From Xenorhabdus stockiae (GTDB lineage Bacteria > Pseudomonadota > Gammaproteobacteria > Enterobacterales > Enterobacteriaceae), in NCBI RefSeq assembly GCF_002632825.1, contig NZ_NJAJ01000012.1:62001-126000 (forward strand): a stretch of DNA of 64,000 nucleotides, read 5' to 3'. The notes under the pieces are model-generated. The model was not told the DNA's origin. It worked only from the letters and a program-made list of their open reading frames with translations, and did not search any database. The translations under genes and the position numbers were made by a program. This document shows positions 30,133 through 41,100 of the stretch, in pieces; position 1 is the stretch's first letter, and the number at the start of each line of letters is the position of its first letter.

Positions 30133-31163
30133 TACGCATCTCCTTCAACCAGAGTCATATCTGTGAATGTATAAGATTGGGTTATGTACGACTGAGTTAT
30201 ATAGGTATTGTAAAAATCGAAGTAGCGATAAACGAAATCCAGATTTGGTACTGCAATGCCCATTCGTTGGCTGAGATTGATAAAAGAAGCGAGCAAAGTT
30301 TCAGCTTCTGTTTCTTTGCCATGAAGCACATCCAGCACCAAAGAGGATTTAAAATCAGGAATCGACATCAAATATCCCATGGACTGACGACGAAAATTTT
30401 CACTATCTCTGACATATCCGGCTTTCTCACCAATAACCGTACATTCATCAATAATCGCTTGGATCACGGTTCGGGAACTGCTGTTGCGCATCGCGGTTTC
30501 TACGCCGGAACGGACTAATCCACACACGGAAGCCGCCGCATTCAGGGTATTTTTAGCAAAAGCTTTATGCTCTATATCTGTACAGCCTTCGAAGGGAATG
30601 CCTACGCGGTTGAGTAAATCCAATACCGCTAAAATGTCCGTTTCTGACCGTTCTTTGATTCTTTTTATCTGCCCAGGGACACCAAGATAACTGGTTTTCA
30701 GGAACCTCAATTTCAGTTTTTGTTTCCCGTGCTGAGTCACTGAGAAATTGAGCACCCCACGAATAATTGTGACATCCAGAGCTTCATCAATGAATAGCCG
30801 CTCGGTGGAAAACCCATTCTGAAATAAGATCACCGGACCTTTAAGACAGTGTTTATGGCGGGACAATTGCTGACAAATATGCAGGTTGGAAACGGTCTTA
30901 CTGCACACATACAGTTGATCAAACTCTTTAGCCAAAAAATCACTGTAGTCGGTAAGATGCCCATCAATAGCAATTCTACCGAGATCCACACTTGCGGCGT
31001 ATTCTGATTTTGTCTCATCGAACAACTGTATTTGGCTGATCGGATGTGCCTGATGTCTTGTACCGCGTGAAGACAATAAAAAAACCTGACACCCTTGCTG
31101 CTTACATTGATGGGCTAAGTAACACGCAACCGCCCCCGTACCGATAATGCCTATTCTGAGCAT
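30132..31163 (-). CDS. Ketopantoate reductase-family (PanE/ApbA-like) oxidoreductase
   Basis: This 343-residue protein has an N-terminal Rossmann fold with GIIGTGAVACYLA and a C-terminal helical domain with AFAKNTLNAAASVCGLVRSG, the arrangement of ketopantoate reductases with the catalytic lysine in the latter stretch. PanE itself is a core enzyme encoded elsewhere, so this copy is probably a tailoring reductase acting on a 2-keto or related carbonyl, with NADPH. A short duplication (YITQS twice) is seen near the C-terminus. It overlaps the Rieske gene and is one base from the exporter gene. Confidence 0.85.
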   Translation of the reverse strand: MLRIGIIGTGAVACYLAHQCKQQGCQVFLLSSRGTRHQAHPISQIQLFDETKSEYAASVDLGRIAIDGHLTDYSDFLAKEFDQLYVCSKTVSNLHICQQLSRHKHCLKGPVILFQNGFSTERLFIDEALDVTIIRGVLNFSVTQHGKQKLKLRFLKTSYLGVPGQIKRIKERSETDILAVLDLLNRVGIPFEGCTDIEHKAFAKNTLNAAASVCGLVRSGVETAMRNSSSRTVIQAIIDECTVIGEKAGYVRDSENFRRQSMGYLMSIPDFKSSLVLDVLHGKETEAETLLASFINLSQRMGIAVPNLDFVYRYFDFYNTYITQSYITQSYTFTDMTLVEGDA

Positions 31164-31164
31164 A

Positions 31165-32415
31165 TTATTCTCCCCCTATAGCGACTAACAGCCTGCGTGT
31201 CGAGATAAGCAAGGGAGGTAATATCAGTAAGGTAATCCCAATAAAGTAAAGATCCATAGGATTACCCTGCCCCCAAATCGCCCATCCACCCTCTTGAGCC
31301 AGTAAGAGATCCAATACAATTCCGGTGATGAGATAAATAATGAAACTACTGAATGTCTTAACCAGATTACGCAGTGCAAAGACACGGCCGTGATATATTT
31401 TCGGCACCGTTGTTTGCCATAACGTTTGCATTTTAATGATACTTATCCGCATCGTGATAAAGCTAAGCGCAATACATATGCCAGCGACATAAATATTCTT
31501 TATCTGGGTCAATACCACAAAACCCGCCGCGAACAGGAATTCCAGGGCGAATAGCGGCATACGTTTTAATATAGAAGGCCGCCATGCTGAGATTAGGCTG
31601 ACGATCACCATGGAGACACCACCGATAGACATCATGTAACCGGCATCTGCGACAGAAAAATAAGTGGTGAAATAAGGCACAATAGTGATTAGCGTTCCCC
31701 CAACCAGAATGGCTTTAAAAAAGGTATACGCAATCATATAAGTCATTTCCGGCGATGCCCTGACCAACCGGACACACCCGATATCAGGAAAAATCGCTTT
31801 CCAATTCAATTTAGAGAGCGTGCCATCATCATGTGGCAGAAACTGCACTGCGCTGACCCTGAATAATAATCCGGCAGCAAAGGCACTGATCATAAAAGTC
31901 AGCAGATCGAGCGTCAGCACAATTCCCAAACCATAGTGAGAGAACAGAAACGCCCCGATGATCGGGGCAAGCATTTGTGGTAATGAATCGCTGAGGCTGC
32001 CCAATGAATTCGCCCGATTCAGTGAAGCCGCCGGAACCAGCCGGAAAACCAGCGTGCTGTAACAATCTATTTGTAACGCAGTCAACACACTGGTCAATGC
32101 GATATAGAGATAAACCACGATGTTATTGAGATAGCCAAAGTGATTGAAGATAAGCACAATCGCCAAAGCTAAACCCGCAATGCCTTCTGTGAACAATAAC
32201 ACCTTACGTTTATCGTAATGATCAATCACATACCCGACTAACGGCATCAGTAAAAAGGCCGGAAGCACTAATACCAGATACATATTTGTGTAGGCAGTGA
32301 CTGACATTTGCTTTTCCAGCAACCACAGCCCGAATGCAAATTCGGTCAGCTCACTGCCAAAAATCGACACCGCAATGCCAATCCACAGCGGATAAAAACC
32401 ATTGATCCCCTTCAT
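31165..32415 (-). CDS. MFS exporter of the biosynthetic cluster
   Basis: This 416-residue inner-membrane protein has about 12 hydrophobic helices and resembles the EntS/macrolide-efflux branch of the major facilitator superfamily. The MFS loop signature is GYVIDHYDKRKVL between helices 2 and 3. The gene overlaps the hybrid synthetase stop by four bases and is one base from the reductase gene, so it is translationally coupled to the biosynthetic genes. It probably exports the product or gives self-protection. Confidence 0.87.
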   Translation of the reverse strand: MKGINGFYPLWIGIAVSIFGSELTEFAFGLWLLEKQMSVTAYTNMYLVLVLPAFLLMPLVGYVIDHYDKRKVLLFTEGIAGLALAIVLIFNHFGYLNNIVVYLYIALTSVLTALQIDCYSTLVFRLVPAASLNRANSLGSLSDSLPQMLAPIIGAFLFSHYGLGIVLTLDLLTFMISAFAAGLLFRVSAVQFLPHDDGTLSKLNWKAIFPDIGCVRLVRASPEMTYMIAYTFFKAILVGGTLITIVPYFTTYFSVADAGYMMSIGGVSMVIVSLISAWRPSILKRMPLFALEFLFAAGFVVLTQIKNIYVAGICIALSFITMRISIIKMQTLWQTTVPKIYHGRVFALRNLVKTFSSFIIYLITGIVLDLLLAQEGGWAIWGQGNPMDLYFIGITLLILPPLLISTRRLLVAIGGE

Positions 32416-35400
32416 GCAACCATTACCTTCTTTTTCCGACGACGGGCCTGTAATACAGGTTTTGCTTTTTGCCCGGCTATCTCTGCATGATTATTCGGTA
32501 AGGATGCCTGAGATCCGGTTGTAACCCTGCTCTCAGCCAGCGCTGATTCAATCCACCCAATCAGGTCAGCTAAGGTTTCACAAGCCATAAACTCCGGTAG
32601 TCTCAGCGTCATGCCATACTCTTTTTGCAAAGCAGACAAAATCTTGATCGCAATTAACGAATCTCCGCCCAATGCAACAAAGCTTTCATTCATATTCAAC
32701 CCATGCTGTCCAAGATGAGTTGCCAGCAAACGACCCGCTGTGCTGCTAAGATCCACCGGTGATGGCGTTTGCGTGACACGTTCAGAAACATGCAACTGTA
32801 ATGAACTTTGTTGTAATGCGTTATTTGGGAATAGGTCAGGTTGCAAAGGAAATCTTTTTATCGATACTTTGCCATTAGTGGTTTTAGGGAAGTCAGTCAG
32901 ATAAATAATGGCATGTGGCTGCATATAATGAGCAAAATTACGACGGATATACTGACGTATCCGCTCACTTAGCGCTTTTTGTTCCGCTTTATCCGCCTGA
33001 GTTTTCACATAACAGAGTAATTTTGTTTCCGCCGGCGGAATACGTGGATCAATGACACTGTTTGTTGTCAGTACAACCTGCTCAACACCTTCCCACTGGC
33101 CGATAATACTTTCAAGCTGAGTCGGCTCAATGCGATAGCCACGTACCTTAATTTGGAAATCGGTACGTCCGAGGAATGACAGGCATCCCTGCTCATCCAT
33201 GCTGACCAAATCACCGGTTTTATACATACGCGGAGTGGCATGGTTGCAGGCTTCACGCGGAATATACGGATCAGCCACATATTTGGCAGCGGTCAGAGTG
33301 TTATTACCGTAATACCCTTTGGATACCAGCGGGCCGCCAATATACAATTCACCGGGTTCGCCTCGGGGCACTGGCTGCCCGGCTTCATCCAGCACATAAA
33401 AACCGGTATTCGCTAATGGCTTGCCCAGCGGAACTGTTTCACCGACCCATGTATCAGAAGTGATTACCGAATCTGTCGCGGTGATGGTTGTCTCAGTCTG
33501 AGCATAAGCATTGGAGAAAATCCCGCCTTTCGGAACGTGCTGCTGCCATTTTTTCAGTGTCTGTGGATCAACTTTTTCTGTCCCGACTAAAATACGTCGT
33601 AAGTGAGAGGAATACTCCATCGCCGGATCGTCTAAACTTTCCACCCAGCCTTGCCAGTAAGTCGATGGTAAATCAGCCAGTGTAATCTGTTGCTCAATCA
33701 ACAATTGATTAAAATCAGAGAAAGTGCTTGGCGGTGTATCACCCAAAAAGACAACCCGACCGCCGGCGCTCCAGACAGGGAAAAGTTCTTCAAGAACAAT
33801 ATCCCAGAATAAATCGGTAAATTGAAGCATCCGATCTTCGGGACCAATCGCCAGATATTCCTTCATCATCAAACAGTGATGGGCAATGGCTCCATGAGAA
33901 TTCATCACGCAATTCGGTTGCTGAGTACTGCCTGAAGTACAGGTAATGTAAGCGGTCTGACCTGCTGGGATCACTTTTTCGGGATTTTGCAATAACGCCG
34001 AATTTCCCTCATTAATTCCCCCTTCATCCACGCCACATTGACGTAACAGCGTCTTTTCATCGTAAAAATTGAAATGTTGCACATGAGAGAGGGTGCTGAA
34101 GGTGCCATAATCTTCGTCGATAAGGGCAAATCGTGGAGTCAGTATTGAAAGCAGATATTCAACCTGAGTCACTGGTAATTTTTTATCGACAGGAACATAT
34201 ACGCCCCCTGCTTTCAGTATGGCTAACACGGAGATTGCCAAAGGAATACCACGACGCACCCTGACAAAAACAGGTTCTTCTGGCTGTAATCCTTGATGTA
34301 ACAAGTGATGAGCCAACGCATTTGCCTGACGATTCAGCTCAGCAAATGAAAGTTGCTTCACCCCTTCTGGCAAACCGGTATCAACTAATGCACACGCCTG
34401 TGGTTCATCGGAAGCACGTTGCTCAAACAAGGCATGGATCGGAGCCTGATACAGAAAATCCTTCCGCACTGTTCCTATGGCAATAGAAGGCGCATCCAGT
34501 GATTTAAGATGAGTAGTAATATCAGCCAGAGTCAGTGCATTCTGCTCTGGTGCACTCACCAGATAGTCCAATAATTGCGCCATTTGACCGGACAGCATTT
34601 TAACTTGTACCTTGCTGTAGGCTTGGGCCGCATACTCCCAGTGCAGATACAGATCATTCTCGTTCTGGAACACATCCAGAGACAATTGACCCACAATGTA
34701 ACGTTTGGGATTGTCCAATAATACCGACCAGCTACCACTATCATTAAGCCTGAGTTTACGGGGGCTGAAATTGAAATCGTAATTGAGATAACGAGTCAGC
34801 ATTTCTGAACGATTGCTCAGACTGTTACTTTGCACTGCCAGATCGTCAACGGTCACATCCTGATGGGAAAGAACCTCCAACAATTGCTCACAAGTCAGGT
34901 CAAGATACTCACTGAAAAGCTGCTGTTCATTGCTGGTATTGACCCGAACGGGCAACATCGCGGTCGTTAACCCGACCAAATTATCGAAGTTATCAAAATT
35001 ACGCCCGGCCACCGATGTCGCCATAACGAACTGGGATTGTTTAAGTACCGATCCCAGAAAAATGGAGTAGGCGGTATACATCAGTATGTAAGGTGTTACG
35101 CGATGTTGAGTGGCGTATTGCAACAGCTTGGCCGTCAGTTCAGCCGGTAATTTCTCCAGATGAAAGCCCCCCGTAGCCAGCACGTCACCTTCTTCAGTGA
35201 GTTCGACAGGAACGGTAACGGGTAAATTAGCCAAATCCTTTTGCCAGCCAGATAGATATTTATGCCAGAATGATTTCTGATGAATAAAATCTGGTGTGTT
35301 TTTGAAGGCAGCCAGCCGCCCCAGATAATCCTGATATTGCGCAGCGGGTGGCAAATCACTGGCCCCATGATAAACAGCAACTAATTCATTGATGAAGATA

Positions 35401-38099
35401 TCCAAAGAGACACCATCAACAACCGTATGATGGGCAACCAAACAGATGATATCCACCCGGCAATGATCTGATGCGTATTGCGCTAAAGAAGTTCCATTCC
35501 ATAATGGTTTTGACAGATCAACCTGCGCTACATGCACTCTGAACATCGGCCCGCGATCGAGTATAAATTCTTCATCTATACAGGCTTGTTGCCACTGAGA
35601 AAACTGCTCCGGTGAATCAAGAGGAGACGGCTCAACACGCATGGCAGCATGATAGTCAAATTGTCCCGTTACGGTTTTAAACGTTTCAGGGCAAAAAACC
35701 TGTTGTAGCTGCTGGTGACGATTGAATAGAGACTCAATGGTGCTGTTCAAACGATGGGGCTGCAATTCATCGGTAATCACGCACTGAATGAATTCATTGT
35801 AAGATTTTGAGGCTGCCGGATCGTACCAACTCGCCATCGCCAGGTTTTTCTGCATTCTGGGTTCAGCCAAAACCGTTGTTTCCTGCATTTTCGGCGTAGT
35901 CGGTTTATCCTGCGGGCGAGCAGAAGAAGAGCGAGAAGAAGCGGTAATTCCTTCAACCGTTTTTTCGAAGGCATTGAAACACGTCTCCAGAACATTATCG
36001 TCATGAGCCGTCGAGAGGAAACAAGTACGCCCTTCCCACGTATAAACCCCATTCATCAATAAATGATGGAAAAACAGTTCATGGTTTTTCTTCTGGCTGA
36101 ATTTGAAAAGTGATCCAAAATTCGCAACTTCTATCCCACTATTTGCCGCGGTAAATAAACCATTAAGCCGTTTAACGAACCCTGTTGTTCTGTCGTTCAA
36201 ATCAGCTTGTAATGATGGCCCTTGTGCTTTCATATGTAACAGCGTTGCTTCTGCGGCGGCCATTGCCAAAGGGTGTTTACAGAATGTTCCGGCAAAGAAA
36301 GTAGTTTCATTAGGCGGATAAGAGGCATCACCAAATTGCCAGAAACCACCATCAATATAATCCATGACTACAGCATCTCCGGCCAGTACACCAACGGGCA
36401 GACCGCCACCGATGACTTTGCCATAAGTCACCAAATCTGCCTTAACCTGATAGTAATGTTGGGCGCCTCGGGCGTGATAACGGAATCCTGTAATAATTTC
36501 GTCAAATAACAAAACGATATTCTGTTGTGCGGTGATTTTCCGTAACGTCTGAATAAACGATTCTGGTCGTAAAGTGATATTGCGTGATTGAACCGGTTCA
36601 ACCATAACCATGGCGATTTCATGCCCGTGGGCTGTAATGTAATCCAGACTTTGCTGCTCGCCATAATTAAGCACCACAATATCCCGCCCCAGATTATCAG
36701 GAATACCGCTGGATTGTGGGAACTGCTCTCCGGGCTTCATGCCACCCATAAAGAGGATTTCCGTATAATGACCGTGATAGGCATTATTGAAAATGACAAT
36801 TTTTTGTTTCCCGCTGGCAGCTCTTGCCACACGGCAGGCAAGCATTATTGCCTCTGTCCCTGAATTGGTGAAAGCGACACGTTCAACGCCGGTGATTTCG
36901 GTAATGAGATCCGCAACAACCATCGCAGACTCATCAACAGGGCCAAGATGAAAACCGTGCTGGAGCCGCTTTTGCAACGCCTGTTGGATAAAATCAGGGT
37001 TATGCCCAAAAAAGTTGACGCCAAATCCCATCGCGATATCGATAAAAACATTACCGTCCAGATCAGTAAAGTGTGCCCCTTTTGCCGTTTTCCCCACAAT
37101 CGGGTAACATAGTTCTTTCAGTTTGCTGTTGAATTGGATCGCATTACGGTTATCACAAAGTGCTGTCCGATATTTCTGGATAGTGTTTTTTGACGCGATT
37201 GTTTTCGCATTGTATTGCTGAATAAACGCTGTCGTTTCCGTATCACATTGCACAGGCTCTGAAAGCACAACCGGTTTATAGGTAAATTTGGCTTTTTCAC
37301 CTGACGAAGCTGCTGGCTTTGCCGCCTCAGGCTGAGGCTGCTCAGTGTGATGATCGGGGATCTCAACAGATTGTTTGCCTGATTGAGTGCTGGTCAATGG
37401 AGCGGTATTTGATGCTGTAGGCACCGTTGATGTTATTGGTGCTGGTGGTGCTATTGGGGCTGTAGATAATACCGGGGCTAATGCTGATACTGGCGGTTGA
37501 TTCGCCGTGATAAAATTCGTGGTTCCTCCCCTGATATTCTGCAATACCGCCAGCTGTTGCTGAAACAGTTGCTGCATAGCATTTAACTGAGCCACCATAA
37601 TGCCCTGTTTAGTCTCAATATCGAGTTTGGTTTCACGGACAGGAGTCATCGGCACATTAACGACAGATGTGTTAACTGTAGATTGGTTAACTACTGATTG
37701 GTTAACTACAGATTGATTAACCATAGGTTCGTTAACTATCGGCTCAGGCTGCCTATTGTCGGTTGCCTGTGGCTGTACCAGTGATTGCTGCGGTGTTGGC
37801 ATCTCTGGCACAGTTAGCGGCACATTCGGTTCATGATTAACACTGCCAGCCACGGCAGGCTGAGCCTGCTGACTGATGAAACTGGCAACTTTATCGATAT
37901 TCGACAATCCCTTAAAAAATTTCCCGATGCTGATATCCACGCCATATTGGGATTTAATATTGTTTTTAAACCTAATCAACGTGAGAGATTCAATCCCCAG
38001 CGCCAAAAAGTCAGTATTGGTAGGTACATGCTCACTCGCTAATTCCGACTGTAGCCAATTTTGCAGAGCGTGTTTTAGTTCATTTGGCAGTTGCGTCAT
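32412..38099 (-). CDS. PKS-NRPS hybrid: ACP - aminotransferase - C - A - PCP
   Basis: The 1895-residue protein begins with a carrier domain (LGIESL, Ser 38). A linker with six VNxxx units (122-151) and a Gln-rich coiled coil (about 160-190) lead to a GSA-type aminotransferase (about 270-720; PLP lysine in TYGKVIGGG, about 561). Then come a condensation domain (HHTVVDG, 890-896), an adenylation domain (about 1215-1750) and a carrier (LGGDSL, Ser 1814). This is the downstream half of a mycosubtilin/iturin-type starter: the beta-keto acyl chain on the ACP is transaminated and then joined to an amino acid. The A3 motif is TSGSTQQPNCV, lacking the usual PKG. The pocket, read by eye, has two acidic residues (E and D), which suggests a cationic substrate. 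Confidence 0.93.
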   Translation of the reverse strand: MTQLPNELKHALQNWLQSELASEHVPTNTDFLALGIESLTLIRFKNNIKSQYGVDISIGKFFKGLSNIDKVASFISQQAQPAVAGSVNHEPNVPLTVPEMPTPQQSLVQPQATDNRQPEPIVNEPMVNQSVVNQSVVNQSTVNTSVVNVPMTPVRETKLDIETKQGIMVAQLNAMQQLFQQQLAVLQNIRGGTTNFITANQPPVSALAPVLSTAPIAPPAPITSTVPTASNTAPLTSTQSGKQSVEIPDHHTEQPQPEAAKPAASSGEKAKFTYKPVVLSEPVQCDTETTAFIQQYNAKTIASKNTIQKYRTALCDNRNAIQFNSKLKELCYPIVGKTAKGAHFTDLDGNVFIDIAMGFGVNFFGHNPDFIQQALQKRLQHGFHLGPVDESAMVVADLITEITGVERVAFTNSGTEAIMLACRVARAASGKQKIVIFNNAYHGHYTEILFMGGMKPGEQFPQSSGIPDNLGRDIVVLNYGEQQSLDYITAHGHEIAMVMVEPVQSRNITLRPESFIQTLRKITAQQNIVLLFDEIITGFRYHARGAQHYYQVKADLVTYGKVIGGGLPVGVLAGDAVVMDYIDGGFWQFGDASYPPNETTFFAGTFCKHPLAMAAAEATLLHMKAQGPSLQADLNDRTTGFVKRLNGLFTAANSGIEVANFGSLFKFSQKKNHELFFHHLLMNGVYTWEGRTCFLSTAHDDNVLETCFNAFEKTVEGITASSRSSSARPQDKPTTPKMQETTVLAEPRMQKNLAMASWYDPAASKSYNEFIQCVITDELQPHRLNSTIESLFNRHQQLQQVFCPETFKTVTGQFDYHAAMRVEPSPLDSPEQFSQWQQACIDEEFILDRGPMFRVHVAQVDLSKPLWNGTSLAQYASDHCRVDIICLVAHHTVVDGVSLDIFINELVAVYHGASDLPPAAQYQDYLGRLAAFKNTPDFIHQKSFWHKYLSGWQKDLANLPVTVPVELTEEGDVLATGGFHLEKLPAELTAKLLQYATQHRVTPYILMYTAYSIFLGSVLKQSQFVMATSVAGRNFDNFDNLVGLTTAMLPVRVNTSNEQQLFSEYLDLTCEQLLEVLSHQDVTVDDLAVQSNSLSNRSEMLTRYLNYDFNFSPRKLRLNDSGSWSVLLDNPKRYIVGQLSLDVFQNENDLYLHWEYAAQAYSKVQVKMLSGQMAQLLDYLVSAPEQNALTLADITTHLKSLDAPSIAIGTVRKDFLYQAPIHALFEQRASDEPQACALVDTGLPEGVKQLSFAELNRQANALAHHLLHQGLQPEEPVFVRVRRGIPLAISVLAILKAGGVYVPVDKKLPVTQVEYLLSILTPRFALIDEDYGTFSTLSHVQHFNFYDEKTLLRQCGVDEGGINEGNSALLQNPEKVIPAGQTAYITCTSGSTQQPNCVMNSHGAIAHHCLMMKEYLAIGPEDRMLQFTDLFWDIVLEELFPVWSAGGRVVFLGDTPPSTFSDFNQLLIEQQITLADLPSTYWQGWVESLDDPAMEYSSHLRRILVGTEKVDPQTLKKWQQHVPKGGIFSNAYAQTETTITATDSVITSDTWVGETVPLGKPLANTGFYVLDEAGQPVPRGEPGELYIGGPLVSKGYYGNNTLTAAKYVADPYIPREACNHATPRMYKTGDLVSMDEQGCLSFLGRTDFQIKVRGYRIEPTQLESIIGQWEGVEQVVLTTNSVIDPRIPPAETKLLCYVKTQADKAEQKALSERIRQYIRRNFAHYMQPHAIIYLTDFPKTTNGKVSIKRFPLQPDLFPNNALQQSSLQLHVSERVTQTPSPVDLSSTAGRLLATHLGQHGLNMNESFVALGGDSLIAIKILSALQKEYGMTLRLPEFMACETLADLIGWIESALAESRVTTGSQASLPNNHAEIAGQKAKPVLQARRRKKKVMVA
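37647..37736 (-). repeat. Six 15-bp units encoding VNxxx in the hybrid synthetase linker
   Basis: Residues 122-151 of the hybrid synthetase are six consecutive pentapeptides starting with VN (VNEPM, VNQSV, VNQSV, VNQST, VNTSV, VNVPM). The DNA shows a matching degenerate 15-bp repeat with GTTAAC in most units. It sits between the ACP and the coiled coil, in a flexible linker. Confidence 0.85.
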
Positions 38100-38103
38100 T
38101 ACG

Positions 38104-41100
38104 TTACTTTCCCTTCATAAGTTCTAATTGGGCTTGGAAAATGGCGTTCATACAGTCAATTTGCTGCTGCATGATGAAGAAAGGTTCATGATCGTTCAGA
38201 TTGCCCTGCTCATATTCTTCAGGCTGTTTCTGTTGTCTTACGCCATTCGCTAACGTGGCGGTGTATTCCGTAAACCAACACGTTTCTGTCAGTAGTTTTC
38301 TGGCCGGCAATAAGGCGGGATTAAATGTGAACGGGGAATACATTGTCAGCCATTCTCTCGGTGAGCCGGATAAACAGTCGCTGGCTAATACCGCCAATAA
38401 ATCGCAATAATTGAGTTGCTGGCTGTTCTGAGAAGGACTATAAGCGGAGGCAAAGTGTTGCGGTTGTTTCTCCGACAACCATACGCTGAGCATACTTTTA
38501 GGCCCAATCTCAATGATCTTCAGCCCAGACATCGCCACTAAATTCTCCAGATTACGCCGGAACAGGACACGACCTAACATGTGCTGCTGCCAGTATTCGA
38601 CTGTAGCAAAACACGCTGTTTCCGGTTGTCCTGTCAGATTCGACAAAATCGGCACTTCTGCCACTTTAAGCGGAATATCAGCGAGGAACGCCCCAAATTC
38701 CTGAGCTGCCTTACCCATCATCGGAGAGTGAAATGCCCGGTTAGTATTGATAAATCGGGCATGGAGATCATGCTGTTCGAGTTTTTGCCGGAAATGCTCC
38801 AGCGCATCATGTGTACCGCTGATAATAGTGTTGGTTTCGCTGTTTTCTGCGGCAATAGCCAGCTCAGCGTATTCAATCAGCTCACTGACTTGCTCCGCCG
38901 AACCATTCACCATCATCATTGCACCACGGGGATCGCTGGCTTCCATTAATTGAGCGCGCTTGATGATGATCCTCAGCCCTTCTTTCAGGGAAAATACATT
39001 AGCGATACAGGCCGCCACATATTCACCAAGACTGTGACCAAGCAGAATATCAATGCGTCCAATGGCAGGACGCAGACACTGATAGAGCGCATATTCGAAG
39101 GCAAACAAAATAACCTGAGCAAACTCAGTGCGGTTGATAGTCTGCTCGTCTACCTGCTCAATCAGAAGTTGTCTGACCTCCACCTTGAGTTGACCACTTT
39201 CATGTGCTATCTCCGAACATAATTGATCAATCTGATCAATCCACTGGGCAAATTGCACATTATGACGATACAACTGAGCCGCCATTGCTATCGATTGAGT
39301 TCCCTGTCCGGCAAAAACTAATGCCATCGTTGTTTTATCAGCCGTGGTATCAGCAATTGATGGGCCATGTTCACTGGCGCGATAACCTATTATTTCGCCT
39401 CTGGATACGGCGGATAACTGCTCAACCAATTGTTCAGCACTATTGACCCCCAGTGTACAAACAACCGGCAAGACCGTCCGTTGAGCCAGTGTCTGGCAAA
39501 AGTCTCTAAGCACAAATCGCTTTTGTTTAATATGTTGCTGCACATCCGCCAATAATCGGCAGGCAAATGCCTGTAGATGTGCCTGATCGTATCCGCTCAG
39601 CACGCAAGGCAACGTCTGGTTTTCTGGCCCTGTCTCAGCAAGCCTTTCTTGACTTTTACTGTGGCTTTTGATCACCACATGCGCCCCTGTTCCTCCCATA
39701 CCAAATGCACTGACGGCCAGACACGTTTTTTCGGGAGCGAGCGGCTGGACGGTAGTCGGGATCGCCAGTTGTCCTTCGGCCAGCGTGATACGTGGATTCA
39801 GCTCGCTGAATCCTGCCACTGGCGGCGCTATTCTGTGTTTATCAATCAGCAACAGTTTGATTAATCCGGCAATACCCGCCGCAGCCTCAAGATGTCCGAT
39901 ATTAGCTTTGATAGCGCCTAAATAGCAGGGAGTCTGCGCTTTTTGAGCGTGAAAACAGGCATGAATACCTGCCATTTCTATAGGATCGCCCAGATGAGTG
40001 CCCGTACCGTGAGTTTCGAAATAACCGATATCACTGGCCTTCACATCAGCATTTGCCCAACACTGTTCCAGCAACTGTTGCTGTGCAAGCGGATCGGGGG
40101 CTGTGATGCCATTACTACGACCACCATGATAAATCTCAGAAGCCAGCAGACTGGCTTTAATATCGTTGTTATCACGGATAGCAAGATCATGACGTTTAAG
40201 GATAACCACACCAGCCCCTTCACCCAGAACGGTTCCGTTTGCCTTAGCGTCAAAAGGGCGGCATATGCCATCATGAGATAATACGCTCAATTGCTGCATT
40301 TCCCTGAAATGCGCCATATCCAACTGTAGGTGTACTCCCGCCACAATAGCGGTATCGCATTCGCCCCGTTCAATACTCAAACGTGCCTGATGTAATGCCA
40401 CCAGCGATGATGAACACAACGTATCGACCGTTAACGAAGGCCCTCTCAAATCCAAAAAGTACGATAGTCGATTAGCGCATACGCTGTTCTGATTGTTGAT
40501 TGCGCTGCTCGGATATCCCTCTTCCCCTGTCTCCGTGAGATAATCCTGTAGCAACTGCCGATAACCATTCTGACTGATGCCAACAAATACACCGGTTCGG
40601 CTTTCTTTCAGATCATTGAGGCTCAGGTTAGCCTGCTCAATAGCCTCCCATGTCACCATCAACAATAATCGGTGCTGAGGGTCCATCAGCCGGGCATCTT
40701 TAGGCGTAATTTGGAAGAAACTATGATTGAACTGACGAATATCGTCGCAAAACGCCCCGCTCAACTGGATACCATTCGCCTCAAACTCGGCTAATAGCGA
40801 TGCCATAAAAGGACGATCTTCCGGGCAGCGGCTGAACTGGCTTTTTCCTGCCAGCAGATTTTCCCACAACTGATCGCAATCTTCTGCACCGGGAAAACGT
40901 CCGGCATAGCCGATAATCGCTACTTCAGCATTATTTTGTTCAGACGGCAGTGATATTCTAGCTTCAGTGTGCGAAAGGCTTTCATCTATGGTTTTTACTG
41001 AGGATGTTTTTACTGTAGGTACTGCCAGCCTCTGCCAAAGCTGATGAATTGACGAAGCGGAGAACAACACGACTTCAGTCACCGCATGGCCCATAGTCTG

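Noticed and set aside
30132-31163. Housekeeping panE
   Set aside because: The gene is embedded with one-base overlaps in the biosynthetic operon and diverges from ordinary PanE; it is more likely a tailoring enzyme.
35940-37290. Glutamate-1-semialdehyde aminomutase (HemL) gene
   Set aside because: The HemL-like sequence is an internal domain of the hybrid synthetase in one continuous frame, as in iturin-type systems.
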